Source: UBA7672 sp040398425
GTDB lineage: Bacteria > Pseudomonadota > Alphaproteobacteria > Caulobacterales > Hyphomonadaceae
Direction: 5' to 3'
Length of the DNA: 64,000 nt
Assembly: GCA_040398425.1 (NCBI GenBank)
Contig: JBBATZ010000001.1
Location: 98,321-162,320 of the forward strand
The notes under the pieces are model-generated. The model did not search any database and was not told where the DNA came from. It saw only the letters and a list, made by a program, of their open reading frames with translations. Below are positions 51,834 to 60,784 of the stretch, in pieces; position 1 is the first letter of the stretch, and each line of letters begins with the position of its first letter. The translations under genes and the position numbers were made by a program.

Positions 51834-53119
51834 GCATCTGCCTCCGCCTTCGCACCGTCCTTGGCAAACAGTTCGCGGAACACCGGATAGATGTCCCTGC
51901 GATGGCTCACCTTGCGCATCGCCATGCGCTCTTCCGAACTGGCGACCATCTCGTAGGCGCGCCACAACGACGTCGCCTCGCCGCCGCCATCGTCGCGCGC
52001 GTGTCCGACTTCGAGATAAGCGTAGTACTGGCAGAGCGGCAGGATAGCCGTCTTCAGCAGGTTGATGGTGTTGGGATTATCCATCGGCAGGTTGTCGCCA
52101 TCGCTGGCCTGCGCCGCATAGATGTTCCACTCATTGCCCGGGAAGCGATCCTGGACGATGCGCGCCATCTCCTCCAGCGCCGTCGAGACAACCGTGCCGC
52201 CGCTCTCGCGGCTATGGAAGAACGTCTCCTCGTCGACCTCGCGCGCTTCGTGCGTGTGGCGGATGAAGACGACGTCCACGCGTTTGTAGCGCCGCTTCAG
52301 GAACAGGTAGAGCAGCGAGTAGAACCGTTTGGCGAGGTCCTTCATGTGCTCGTCCATCGAGCCGGACACGTCCATCAGGCAGAACATCACGGCGCGCGCG
52401 ACAGGTTTCGGAACCTGATCATAGCGACGATAGCGCACGTCGAGCGGATCGATGAACGGCACCAGCCGCATGCGCTTCCGCTTACGTTCGAGTTCTTCGC
52501 GCAGGGCGACCAGCTTGCTTTCCGGATCACCATCGCGCTCAAGCTGAGCGATCTCCGCCTCCAGCGCGGCGACATCCTCCGGCCGCGGCCGCCCCAGCGC
52601 GGTGCGGCGTGACAGCGAGTTGCGCATGGTGCGTACCACCGATAGAGTCGCGGGCGGGCCAGACGAGCGGTAGCCCGCCCTGGCCGGCTGGGTCTCCTCG
52701 ACACCCAACACCTGCCGCTTGGCAAGGTCCGGCAGTTCGAGATCCTCAAGGAACAGGTCGAGAAACTCCTCATCCGACAGCGCGAAACGGAAATCGTCTT
52801 CGCCCTCGCCGCCATCCGAGGCGCCCGAGCCGCCGCCTTCCTCGTCGGGCCGCGCGATGGTGTCGCCCTTGATGTACTTCTTGTTGCCGGGCAGCACGTA
52901 TTCGCGCTTGCCGCCCTGGCTGCCGCGCCGGAGCGTCGGCTCCCGTACGCCATCGGCCGGCACGACGATGTCACCGCCCTTGTCGACGTCCTTGATCGAA
53001 CGCTTAGCGGAGGCCTCGCGCACGGCACGCTTCACCAGAGCCCGAGCGCGGCGGATGAATCGCTGGCGGTTCGCCAGCGACTTTCCCCCGGGATCCCGAC
53101 GACGGTCGATGATGCTCAT
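51830..53119 (-). CDS. DUF444 (YeaH) family protein, VWA-like
   Basis: A 429-residue protein: a basic N-terminus (DRRRDPGGKSLANRQRFIRR), a disordered Gly/Asp/Glu-rich segment near residues 88-106, and a C-terminal von Willebrand A domain with the MIDAS-like LMDVSGSMDEHMKDL (about residue 250) and SRESGGTVVSTALEEM. It is the YeaH partner of PrkA; the pair works under nutrient stress. It starts 13 bases after the prkA stop codon and is coupled to spoVR. Confidence 0.94.
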   Translation of the reverse strand: MSIIDRRRDPGGKSLANRQRFIRRARALVKRAVREASAKRSIKDVDKGGDIVVPADGVREPTLRRGSQGGKREYVLPGNKKYIKGDTIARPDEEGGGSGASDGGEGEDDFRFALSDEEFLDLFLEDLELPDLAKRQVLGVEETQPARAGYRSSGPPATLSVVRTMRNSLSRRTALGRPRPEDVAALEAEIAQLERDGDPESKLVALREELERKRKRMRLVPFIDPLDVRYRRYDQVPKPVARAVMFCLMDVSGSMDEHMKDLAKRFYSLLYLFLKRRYKRVDVVFIRHTHEAREVDEETFFHSRESGGTVVSTALEEMARIVQDRFPGNEWNIYAAQASDGDNLPMDNPNTINLLKTAILPLCQYYAYLEVGHARDDGGGEATSLWRAYEMVASSEERMAMRKVSHRRDIYPVFRELFAKDGAKAEADA

Positions 53120-53132
53120 GAAGGCATGTGTC

Positions 53133-55073
53133 CTAGCTGGTCTGCTTGACCCGCATGTACCACTCCACCAGGCGGCGAACCTGGCGCTCCGTATAGCCTC
53201 GCTCCATCATGCGTTGTACGAACTCGTCGTGCTTCTTCTCGCTTTCCGAGTCCTTCTTCGACCCGAAAGAGATCACCGGCAGCAGGTCTTCCACCTGGCT
53301 GAACATGCGCCGCTCGATCACTTCGCGGATCTTCTCGTAGCTGGTCCACGACGGGTTGCGGCCCTTGTTGTTGGCCCGCGCGCGTAGCGTGAACTTCACC
53401 ACCTCGTTCCGGAAGTCTTTCGGGTTGGCGATGCCGGCCGGCTTCTCGATCTTCGACAGTTCCTGGTTCAGCAGTTCGCGATCCAGCATCTGGCCCGTGT
53501 CGGGATCCTTAAAGTCCTGATCCTCGATCCATGCGTCAGCATAGTCGACATAGCGATCGAACAGGTTCTGGCCGTAATCATGATAGCTCTCAAGATAGGC
53601 CTTCTGGATCTCGTGGCCGATGAACTCCGCATAGCGCGGCGCCAGATCGGCCTTGATGAATTCCAGATAAGCATTCTCGGTGTCGTCAGGGAACTGTTCG
53701 CGCTTGATCGCCTGTTCCAGCACGTACATCAGGTGAACCGGATCGGCCGCGACTTCCTCTGTGTCGTGGTTGAACGTCGCCGACAGCGCCTTGAACGCAA
53801 AGCGCGTCGAGATGCCGTCCATGCCTTCGTCCACGCCCGCCGCATCGCGATATTCCTGCAGCGTGCGCGCCTTGGGATCTACCTCCTTCAGGCTTTCACC
53901 GTCATAGACCCGCATCTTGGCGAACAGGTTGGAGTTCTCGTGCGTCTTCAGGCGTGACAGGACCGAGAACCGCGCCAGCATTTCCAGCGTGCCCGGCGCC
54001 AGCGGCGCTTCCGCCAGCTCCGACGTGCGCACCAGCTTATCGTAGATGCGCGTCTCTTCCGTCACCCGCAGTGCGTACGGCACCTTGATCACGTAGATCC
54101 GGTCGATAAAGGCTTCATTGGTCTTGTTGTTCTTGAACGTGCGCCATTCGCTCTCGTTCGAGTGCGCCATGATGATGCCCGTGAACGGGATCGACCCGAT
54201 GTTTTCAGAGCCCGCATAGTTCCCTTCCTGCGTCGCCGTCAGAAGAGGGTGCAGCATCTTGATCGGCGCCTTGAACATCTCGACGAATTCGAGAACGCCC
54301 TGGTTCGCACGGTTGAGCCCGCCCGAGTACGAATAGCTGTCGGGATCAGACTGCGAGTGCATCTCCAGCTTGCGGATATCGACCTTGCCGACCAGCGAGG
54401 AGACGTCCTGGTTGTTCTCGTCGCCCGGCTCGGTCTTGGCGATGCCGATCTGGCGAAGCCGCGATGGCTTCACCTTGGAGACGCGGAACTTGGTGATGTC
54501 GCCGCCAAACTCGTCCAGCCGCTTAAGCGCCCAGGGGCTCATCAGCCCCGTGAGACGCCGGCGCGGGATGTTGTAGTCCTTCTGCAGCTGTTCGGCCTGC
54601 GTATCGGGATCGAACAGCGCCAGCGGGCTTTCGAACACGGGCGAGAGGTCGTTCCCGGCCTTCAGCACATAGATGTATTCGTCTTCCATCAGCGCCTTGA
54701 TGCGCTCGGCCAGCGAAGACTTGCCGCCGCCAACCGGGCCCAGCAGGTAGAGAATTTGCTTACGCTCTTCCAGGCCCTGCGCGCCCTGCCGGAAGAAGGC
54801 GACGATACGCTCGATCGTTTCCTCCATGCCGTAGAACTCGGAGAAGCGCGGATAGGCGCGGATCGTGCGGTTAGAATGAATGCGTCCCAGCCTTGGATCG
54901 CGCGACGTATCGATCATCTCGGGCTCGCCAATGGCGGCCAGCAGGCGCTCGTGTGGACCCGCATACATCAGCGGATCCTTCTTGCAGCCCTCGAGATACT
55001 CCTGGATCGTCATCACCGTCTCGCGACGGGTTTCAAAAGCCTTGGTGTAACTGTCGAACAGATCGCGCGACAT
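53133..55073 (-). CDS. prkA: PrkA family serine protein kinase (YeaG-like)
   Basis: A 646-residue AAA+/kinase protein. The P-loop is GPVGGGKSS (about residue 111); the AAA core continues through PLLTATQEGNYAGSENIGSI and GIIMAHSNESEWRTF, and the PrkA C-terminal domain follows. It acts as a kinase or ATP-dependent protease regulator in stationary phase. Two ATGs (55076, 55073) lie behind GGGAG; the second has the better spacing. It heads the prkA-yeaH-spoVR operon, seen in many proteobacteria. The upstream 630 bases are non-coding as far as I can see. Confidence 0.95.
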   Translation of the reverse strand: MSRDLFDSYTKAFETRRETVMTIQEYLEGCKKDPLMYAGPHERLLAAIGEPEMIDTSRDPRLGRIHSNRTIRAYPRFSEFYGMEETIERIVAFFRQGAQGLEERKQILYLLGPVGGGKSSLAERIKALMEDEYIYVLKAGNDLSPVFESPLALFDPDTQAEQLQKDYNIPRRRLTGLMSPWALKRLDEFGGDITKFRVSKVKPSRLRQIGIAKTEPGDENNQDVSSLVGKVDIRKLEMHSQSDPDSYSYSGGLNRANQGVLEFVEMFKAPIKMLHPLLTATQEGNYAGSENIGSIPFTGIIMAHSNESEWRTFKNNKTNEAFIDRIYVIKVPYALRVTEETRIYDKLVRTSELAEAPLAPGTLEMLARFSVLSRLKTHENSNLFAKMRVYDGESLKEVDPKARTLQEYRDAAGVDEGMDGISTRFAFKALSATFNHDTEEVAADPVHLMYVLEQAIKREQFPDDTENAYLEFIKADLAPRYAEFIGHEIQKAYLESYHDYGQNLFDRYVDYADAWIEDQDFKDPDTGQMLDRELLNQELSKIEKPAGIANPKDFRNEVVKFTLRARANNKGRNPSWTSYEKIREVIERRMFSQVEDLLPVISFGSKKDSESEKKHDEFVQRMMERGYTERQVRRLVEWYMRVKQTS

Positions 55074-55703
55074 CATTGCTCCCGTTTCCGCCCGCATGCG
55101 GGCTCAAGAGGCACGTCCGAGGCTCGCTTCAGCGGCTACGCGCGCGAGCCGTAACCAGTCCCTCGTAGGCTGCACCCTTTCGGGGAGAAGCGCCTGCCAC
55201 TTAACGGAGCGCAGACGCTGCCCGGTGGTGCGAAGAGGAACCGTATTCCTCAAATGTCGGCGCTAAGGGATCGAATTTAAGAGGTGAACTGCAAGAGACG
55301 TACGTTCGACCCGACCCGGCGCTGAGTGACGATAATAGATGAATCGACGCGGTGAACCAGCTTCCACAACATTTGAACGCAGGGTTTTCTCTTACAACCC
55401 CTGCGTGATGCATCCGCCACATCAGATGCGGTTTGACCGTGCAGAGCACTGGCGAACACGCCACCGCCTTGGGCATCTTCGCCACAATTGCAGGGGTGAG
55501 GGTTGATCATGCCCCAACCCATCGCCGGGTGAAACATCTCAAAGAGCCGCCATCTCTCGCTCCGAACCGCGTTGGCGCTCAACATGTGTGAGTGCTGGTA
55601 CCCCCCCCCCCCCAGACCCGCCGACACCTGCCGGGCGCCGATCGCTGGACAAGCAAGTTCAGGGATTTAGTCTCCGGTTCACAAGCAAGTGGGAGCTCCC
55701 GAG
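55074..55703. other. 630-base non-coding region with a 13-base poly-C tract
   Basis: The divergent region between prkA and the secreted-protein gene. The only notable feature is an uninterrupted run of 13 C (55601-55613), 90 bases before the ATG at 55704. I see no tRNA, no strong terminator and no supported gene; an open frame at 55277-55627 on the minus strand has no family match and a Gly-rich start created by the poly-C. The prkA promoter must lie here but I cannot place it. Confidence 0.6.
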
Positions 55704-56435
55704 ATGCGGTTGTCACAATTTGCCATTCTGACATCCACGGCGGTGCTGGTGTCGCAAACCGGTCTCGCTCAGGCGCAAACTCCCGACTGGCTCTTCCGCT
55801 GTCGGATGGATCTGGCCGAGGCGTCCAAGCCGGAAAACGGAAAGTACACATTCCAGACGCGCGGCAAGACGGCCGGCGCTGAGTCACGCGCAGCGATGGA
55901 CTACTCATCTGGCATCTCGGCGCGCGCGGCGATCTATCCCACCGATGCGAAAGACCTGCTCAATCCCTATTCCACCCTCAGCCTGACCCTTGGCTTCGTG
56001 ATGCCAGGAGATGGCAAGTCTTCGTCCCGCCTTGGCGATGTCAGCTTCGGCGCCATCGGCAAGGACTTCCAGGCGATCCCCGGCGCACCCATCACACTCA
56101 AGCTCATCATCGACGGCAAGGTCTTTGGCCCCTACCAGCCCAAGCCGGTCAGCTCGGGCATGTATTCGGTATGGCTGGACACTGCCGATACCGATGGCGA
56201 CAGCAAGCCGCCTTTGCTGTCGCCTGCAGACTTCGCAAAGCTCGCCACTGCGGTGACAGGAATGAAGATAGTCGAGATCAGTCTCGTCCGCGATGGCGCT
56301 GATCTCGTGAAGGCGGCGATCCCGCTTCCGAAACTTGATGCGTGGCGCGATGGACTTGCAGCCTGGGCCGTAAAAACGAGCCCCGGCGTCGGCGCAGCAA
56401 CATTCTGTTCCGCTGGCGGCAACGTTGTAAACTAA
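55704..56435 (+). CDS. secreted hypothetical protein, 243 aa
   Basis: MRLSQFAILTSTAVLVSQTG followed by LAQAQ is a Sec signal peptide, so the protein is periplasmic. The mature part has a Cys near the start (LFRCRMDL) and another near the end (ATFCSAGG), which could bond. The middle is beta-rich (TLKLIIDGKVFGPYQPK; SSGMYSVWLD). I do not recognise a family; similar invasion-associated-locus-type proteins have this size. GGGAG lies upstream of the ATG, and the poly-C tract is 90 bases upstream. Confidence 0.7.
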   Translation: MRLSQFAILTSTAVLVSQTGLAQAQTPDWLFRCRMDLAEASKPENGKYTFQTRGKTAGAESRAAMDYSSGISARAAIYPTDAKDLLNPYSTLSLTLGFVMPGDGKSSSRLGDVSFGAIGKDFQAIPGAPITLKLIIDGKVFGPYQPKPVSSGMYSVWLDTADTDGDSKPPLLSPADFAKLATAVTGMKIVEISLVRDGADLVKAAIPLPKLDAWRDGLAAWAVKTSPGVGAATFCSAGGNVVN

Positions 56436-56480
56436 GTCTGGCCGCGCTGCGCTTCGACAAGGGAAGCGCCCATGCGCAAG

Positions 56481-56499
56481 GCTTGCAGCCCCTGCAAGC
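56481..56499. terminator. perfect hairpin between convergent genes
   Basis: GCTTGCAG-CCC-CTGCAAGC is a perfect 8-bp stem located between the ends of the secreted-protein gene and the convergent 81-residue gene. No T-tract follows on either strand, so it is a weak terminator candidate. Confidence 0.4.
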
Positions 56500-56500
56500 T

Positions 56501-56746
56501 CTAGTGATGCCGCCGTCCTTCGAAGCGCCACACCTGATGTTGGTGATCACCGCCTTCGCCGGTCCATTGCAGGTCGAGCGCAGGAGACGGATTCTGCGGA
56601 TCAGGGGTCTGCGGACCACAGCCTGTGAAATCGTGCGGCAGGCCATCAGTCCAGGTCGGGGAATGGTCATCAGGCTGACCGATGAGGTCAAAACCACCGT
56701 TCCCAAGTATGTGACGGGCTTGTTCGCTATCCATTTTCTGGGCCAT
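56501..56746 (-). CDS. small hypothetical protein, 81 aa
   Basis: A short reading frame that is open far beyond its start, but the internal ATG 56746 has a textbook AGGAG seven bases upstream, which favours a real 81-residue protein. It is rich in Asp, Gly, Pro and His (LIGQPDDHSPTWTDGLPHDF; QWTGEGGDHQHQVWRFEG), with no membrane segment or signal peptide. The His-rich C-terminus could bind metal. It is divergent from the DUF4398 gene. Function unknown. Confidence 0.5.
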   Translation of the reverse strand: MAQKMDSEQARHILGNGGFDLIGQPDDHSPTWTDGLPHDFTGCGPQTPDPQNPSPALDLQWTGEGGDHQHQVWRFEGRRHH

Positions 56747-56953
56747 TGCGCGCTCCTGTTGAAAGCTCGGCTCCTCACCGGAGGTCGGCTTCGAAACGAT
56801 AAACGTGCTCAGGCCTGATTGGTTACCGGCCGAATTGCCGGGTTTGCCTACAATCGCGTTCATCCCCGGCGCTGCGTGGAACCGGGGCATGTCCTGCGCG
56901 ATACCTCCTGGCTCCACCGCCATTCGTTGGGGCCGCCCTGGAGCCACCCCGTT

Positions 56954-57307
56954 ATGACCAAACTTTTCGCCGCGGCTCTGCTTGGAGTCGCGTTGCTTGC
57001 TGCGCCTGCCGCATTCGCGGATGACGCCAAGGACAACATCCTGCGTGCCGAAACACAGATTGCAGCGCTGAACCCGGCCGATGCCACCGCAGCTTCCGGA
57101 ATGGACTACCAGGCGGCCAAGCTGAGGCTCGACGAAGCCCGCGCCGCCGAAGAACGCAACCGCAAGGAGGAGTCCATGTGGCGCTCCTCGGAGGCCATGC
57201 TCCACGCCGACATCGTGCAGGAAAACATCAAGCTTCGCGGCCTTCAACGCACCGTCTCCGAAATCGAGACCGGACTTGAAACGCTTCGACGCGAACTGAA
57301 TTCGTAA
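56954..57307 (+). CDS. secreted DUF4398 domain protein, 117 aa
   Basis: A signal peptide (MTKLFAAALLGVALLAAPAA, cut near AFA) is followed by a helical, charged region (YQAAKLRLDEARAAEERNRK) typical of DUF4398, which forms a periplasmic coiled coil. The next gene is an OmpA-type lipoprotein that also carries a DUF4398 part, 13 bases downstream. The two probably act together in the envelope, for example linking peptidoglycan to the outer membrane. The start is ATG 56954, not the frame from 56819. Confidence 0.82.
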   Translation: MTKLFAAALLGVALLAAPAAFADDAKDNILRAETQIAALNPADATAASGMDYQAAKLRLDEARAAEERNRKEESMWRSSEAMLHADIVQENIKLRGLQRTVSEIETGLETLRRELNS

Positions 57308-57320
57308 GGAAGACCAACAC

Positions 57321-58250
57321 ATGACATTTGCATTGAAGACTGCGGTCGGAATGGCCGCGCTTTCGTTCGCTCTCGTCGGCTGCGCCTCTGCGCCAGAGCC
57401 GAGCCCGAGACTGCTCGCAGCTGAATCCAGCTTCCAGATGGCGCAGGCTGATGCCGCTACGAACGAGTCGGGACGCGCTCCGCTCGACAAGGCGCAAGTC
57501 GCGCTCGTCGATGCGCGGAACTTCTACATGAAGGGCAAATCTGACGACTACATCCACGCGCTCCGTATGGGCGAAAGCTATGTAGCACTTGCTACGGCTC
57601 AAGGTGACCAGCTCGAGGCCAACCGCAAGATTGCCACCTTGAACCAGACCCGCGCCGAAGTCGTCTCGGCAGCGCGCAAGCGTGAAGTCGATATGGCGCA
57701 ATCAGCAACCGCGGCCGCACAGTCAGCCACCGCTGCCGCCAAAGTCGACACGGCCAGCGCCAACGCCCGAGCCGCCGCCTCCGCGCAGACCGCCGCCGTC
57801 GCTGTCGCCGACAGCAATGCGGCCAAGAATAGCCAGATCGCCGCCGAAGCCCGCACCACGGCCGCGCTGGCCGAGCTCGCAACCTACGAGCAGAAGAAGA
57901 CGGATCTGGGCGTCACGCTTATTCTCCGCGATCTCCAGTTCGCGTCGGGCTCCACGGCGCTGACCACTGGCGCGCAAGGGCGCCTTGCCCCGCTCGTTGC
58001 GTTCCTCGGGCGTCAGCCAGAAACGAAGATCCAGATCGCCGGCCACACCGACTCGCAAGGTACGACGGCCAACAACATGACTCTCTCCACCGGCCGGGCG
58101 CAGTCCGTTGGCGCCTATCTGACCTCGACGGGCGTCGCCGCGAGCCGCATCTCCGCCCTGGGTCAAGGCGAGGGCGTACCCGTCGCCACCAACGACACAG
58201 CCGCAGGCCGCGCCATCAATCGGCGCGTCGAAGTGACAATACTGAACTAA
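57321..58250 (+). CDS. OmpA-like peptidoglycan-binding lipoprotein with DUF4398
   Basis: A 309-residue outer-membrane lipoprotein: lipobox LVGC (about residues 18-21), a DUF4398 helical region, an Ala/Thr/Ser-rich stalk (about 115-190) and a C-terminal OmpA domain with LQFASGSTAL, IAGHTDSQGTTANNMTLSTG, a following RAQSV and RAINRRVEV. The last domain binds the diaminopimelate of peptidoglycan. The low-complexity stalk probably spans the periplasm. GGAAG lies upstream of the ATG. It is in an operon with the small DUF4398 protein. Confidence 0.92.
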   Translation: MTFALKTAVGMAALSFALVGCASAPEPSPRLLAAESSFQMAQADAATNESGRAPLDKAQVALVDARNFYMKGKSDDYIHALRMGESYVALATAQGDQLEANRKIATLNQTRAEVVSAARKREVDMAQSATAAAQSATAAAKVDTASANARAAASAQTAAVAVADSNAAKNSQIAAEARTTAALAELATYEQKKTDLGVTLILRDLQFASGSTALTTGAQGRLAPLVAFLGRQPETKIQIAGHTDSQGTTANNMTLSTGRAQSVGAYLTSTGVAASRISALGQGEGVPVATNDTAAGRAINRRVEVTILN

Positions 58251-58343
58251 CCGACCGCAGATCCAGGCAGGGCGGCGGCGATCTGGTTTTCGGACCAGAC
58301 CGCCGCCGTTCGCGCATCTTGCTTCCCGTCAGGGATCACCTAG

Positions 58344-58895
58344 ATGCGTGGCATGACCCAGACCCCGCATGAGGTGATCACTTTCTGGCGCGACGCTGGC
58401 CCCAAGGCTTGGTTCGCAAAGAGCGAGACCTTCGACGCCGGCATCCGCACGAACTTTGAACCCCTGCACCACGCCGCCGCCCGCAACGAGCTCAACGCGT
58501 GGGAGGAAACCGCGGAAGGCACGCTCGCCCTGCTGCTCTTGCTCGATCAGTTCCCCCGCAACATGTATCGCGGCAGCGCCCACGCCTTCGCCACCGACCC
58601 GCTCGCCCGCCGCATCGCAGACCGCGCCATAACCCGTGGGTTCGATCAGGTCTTCGACAAGGATCTGCTCGTGTTCTTCTACCTGCCGTTCGAGCACGGA
58701 GAAGCCCCCGCCGATCAGGCGCGCAGCGTCGCCCTGATCGAATCCATTGGAGATGCCGAACTCGTGAAATGGGCGAAGATCCACGCCGACATCATCGAGC
58801 GCTTTGGCCGCTATGCCCACCGTAACGCGTGTCTGGGCCGTGACTCGACCGACGCCGAGCGAGACTTTTTGGCAGGCAACGGTTTCAAGGGCTGA
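58344..58895 (+). CDS. DUF924 family protein
   Basis: A 183-residue helical protein with the DUF924 pattern: VITFWRDAGPKAWFAKSETF, LLLLDQFPRNMYRGSAHAFA, LVFFYLPFEHGE and the late RFGRYAHRNACLGRDST. The fold is TPR-like and the function is not established. A second ATG nine bases in (58353) is possible. It is monocistronic and convergent with the reductase gene. Confidence 0.9.
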   Translation: MRGMTQTPHEVITFWRDAGPKAWFAKSETFDAGIRTNFEPLHHAAARNELNAWEETAEGTLALLLLLDQFPRNMYRGSAHAFATDPLARRIADRAITRGFDQVFDKDLLVFFYLPFEHGEAPADQARSVALIESIGDAELVKWAKIHADIIERFGRYAHRNACLGRDSTDAERDFLAGNGFKG

Positions 58896-58926
58896 CGCCG
58901 CTTGCGGCGGTCTTGGCCCCGCCTGT

Positions 58927-59910
58927 TCAGGTGTTGACGTTGACGACCGTCCGCCCGCGCACCTGCCCCTTGAGGATTCTCGCCGCGACACCCGGTACGT
59001 CGCCCAGCCCGATCTCCGTGATCGTAGACGTCAGCTTGCCCGCATCAAGATCGCGCGCCAGCCGCTGCCACGCTTCAAGGCGCACCTCGCGCGGCGTGTT
59101 CACCGAGTCGATCCCCGCGAGCGTCACATTGCGCAGGATGAACGGGGCCACGGAACCCGGCAGGTCCATCCCTTGCGCCAGTCCGCAGGCCGCCACCACG
59201 CCGCGATATTTGGTCTGCGCCAGCACGTTTGCCAGCGTGAAGCTGCCGACGGAATCCACCGCGCCAGCCCAACGCTCCGATCCGATCGGCTTGCCCGCCG
59301 CCGACAGCGTCGCCCGGTCGATAATGTCTGCAGCACCCAGGCCGCGCAGGTAATCGCCCTCTTCCGCGCGCCCTGTGGATGCGATCACGCGATAGCCCAG
59401 CTGCGACAGCAGCGAGATCGCGATCGACCCCACGCCGCCATTGGCCCCCGTTACCAGCACTTCGCCGCGCGCAGGCGTCAGTCCGTTCTGCTCCAGAGCC
59501 ATCACGCACAGCATGGCCGTATAGCCCGCCGTACCGATCGCCATCGCGTCACGCGTCGTGAACTTCCCGGGCAGCGGGATCAGCCAGTCCGCCGGCACGC
59601 GCGCCTTCTGGGAATAGCCGCCATTGTGCGTCTGGCTCAGCCCCCAGCCATTCAGGATTACCTTGTCGCCCGGCTTGTAGGCCGCGCTGTCTGACGCCTC
59701 GACCGTGCCCGAAAGATCGACCCCGCCAATCATCGGAAACGACTGCATGATGCGCCCGCCCGAAAGCGCCAGCCCATCCTTGAAGTTCACCGTCGAGTAC
59801 TCGACTGCTACCGTGACGTCGCCCACGCCGAGATCAGCCGGCTCCATCTCGGTCAGCGCCGTCGAAACGCCCTCCGCAGTCTTGCTGGTGAGAAGGACGC
59901 GGAAGGTCAT
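58927..59910 (-). CDS. acrylyl-CoA reductase-like MDR oxidoreductase (AcuI/YhdH)
   Basis: A 327-residue zinc-independent medium-chain dehydrogenase/reductase of the AcuI/YhdH group, which reduces acrylyl-CoA or a similar enoyl-CoA with NADPH. Seen: VEYSTVNFKDGLALSGG near the N-terminus, DLSGTVEAS, then the nucleotide fold VLVTGANGGVGSIAISLL. The start is ATG 59910 (MTFRVLLTSK). It may detoxify acrylate derived from propionate or DMSP; no companion genes are present. Confidence 0.9.
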   Translation of the reverse strand: MTFRVLLTSKTAEGVSTALTEMEPADLGVGDVTVAVEYSTVNFKDGLALSGGRIMQSFPMIGGVDLSGTVEASDSAAYKPGDKVILNGWGLSQTHNGGYSQKARVPADWLIPLPGKFTTRDAMAIGTAGYTAMLCVMALEQNGLTPARGEVLVTGANGGVGSIAISLLSQLGYRVIASTGRAEEGDYLRGLGAADIIDRATLSAAGKPIGSERWAGAVDSVGSFTLANVLAQTKYRGVVAACGLAQGMDLPGSVAPFILRNVTLAGIDSVNTPREVRLEAWQRLARDLDAGKLTSTITEIGLGDVPGVAARILKGQVRGRTVVNVNT

Positions 59911-59991
59911 CGGGGGTCTCCGTTCAACAACGAGCCCCACTGGCTATCCCGGCAACGCCTCAGCCTGCAACCACATGCTGGAAGATGTCTG

Positions 59992-60183
59992 TCAGTGCGG
60001 CTTGGGCGCGGCCCAGTCGTGCAGCACCACCAGCATGGCGAGCCGGCGCAGACGCTCGCGCAGCAGCTGCACCTCACGTGGCGGAACACCCCGCCATTCA
60101 CCCTGCTCCATGTGCCGGAGATCGTCGCAGAAGCAGTCATACTCCGAGCGAACACAGGCAAGGAGTTGCGGGTCTACATTCAT
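59992..60183 (-). CDS. small hypothetical protein, 63 aa
   Basis: A short frame whose translation looks protein-like: MNVDPQLLACVRSEYDCFCD is followed by a Pro-Pro-Arg-Glu segment and a Leu/Arg-rich helix (LLRERLRRLAMLVVL). Three Cys lie in the first 18 residues. I see no strong ribosome binding site. It sits between the reductase gene and the tRNA-Arg gene, all on the minus strand. Function and reality both uncertain. Confidence 0.4.
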   Translation of the reverse strand: MNVDPQLLACVRSEYDCFCDDLRHMEQGEWRGVPPREVQLLRERLRRLAMLVVLHDWAAPKPH

Positions 60184-60255
60184 GGAAAGCTCACCATCGC
60201 AGAACCCGACGCCACTGAACTAGGTCGCGAACGCTGCAAGTCACGGGCGAAACGA

Positions 60256-60332
60256 TGGCGATCCCGGCAGGACTTGAACCTGCAACCACCCGCTTAGAAG
60301 GCGGGTGCTCTATCCAGTTGAGCTACGGGATC
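60256..60332 (-). tRNA. tRNA-Arg (anticodon TCT)
   Basis: The 77-base minus-strand sequence folds as a complete cloverleaf: acceptor GATCCCG/CGGGATC, D arm AGCTCAACTGGATAGAGC, anticodon stem CCCGC/GCGGG with loop CTTCTAA (anticodon TCT), and T arm GCAGGTTCAAGTCCTGC. Discriminator G is followed by an encoded CCA (60256-60258). Confidence 0.97.
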
Positions 60333-60404
60333 AGACGCAGCAACGGCGTCTTAAGCGGGTTCCCCGGCGGACGCCAGAACCCTCGGACGCCAGACCAGCA
60401 GGCC

Positions 60405-60710
60405 CTAGTGCGTCCACTGTCTCTTGCGGTTAGCCGAGAAGTTGTCGGCATACGCCTTGATGATGCGCTTAGGCTCGCGCGTTTCGGTCACCTGGAAGGG
60501 AATGCCGTTGCGGCGGGCAAACTCGATCGCCTCGTCGCGGGTGAGGAATGTCAGGCGCACCTGCGCGTTGGTGTCGGCATTGCCGATCCAGCCCATCAGC
60601 GGATCAACAGTGCGCGGCGTCTCGCTGTCGAATTCCAGCATCCATTCCTGCGATTTCGCCGTGCCGGACTGCATGGCGTTGCGGGCGGGGCGATAGATCT
60701 TGGCGAGCAT
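60405..60710 (-). CDS. ETC complex I accessory subunit, NDUFS4-like
   Basis: A 101-residue protein matching the alphaproteobacterial homologue of the mitochondrial 18 kDa (NDUFS4/AQDQ) subunit of complex I: MLAKIYRPARNAMQSGTAKS, DPLMGWIGNADTNAQVRLTF, AIEFARRNGIPF and KAYADNFSANRKRQWTH. It probably binds the NADH-oxidising arm of NADH:ubiquinone oxidoreductase. The start is ATG 60710, where the family begins. It lies 72 bases upstream of the tRNA-Arg on the same strand, so both may be cotranscribed. Confidence 0.95.
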   Translation of the reverse strand: MLAKIYRPARNAMQSGTAKSQEWMLEFDSETPRTVDPLMGWIGNADTNAQVRLTFLTRDEAIEFARRNGIPFQVTETREPKRIIKAYADNFSANRKRQWTH

Positions 60711-60784
60711 CGGGCGACTCCGTAACAGCGCCCCATCTGCCCTCAAACCCGTGAAAATTCAACTGCGCGTCGGGGTCGCTGGCC

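Noticed and set aside
50517..51890. 457-codon frame antisense to spoVR
   Set aside because: Shadow of a conserved gene with full-length homology on the minus strand.
55277..55627. 116-codon minus-strand frame upstream of the secreted-protein gene
   Set aside because: No family resemblance, its start depends on the poly-C tract, and no ribosome binding site is visible.
56878..56902. EcfG-type promoter before the DUF4398 gene (GGAAC, 16 bases, CGAT)
   Set aside because: The -10 element should be CGTT; one mismatch in four bases makes chance likely.
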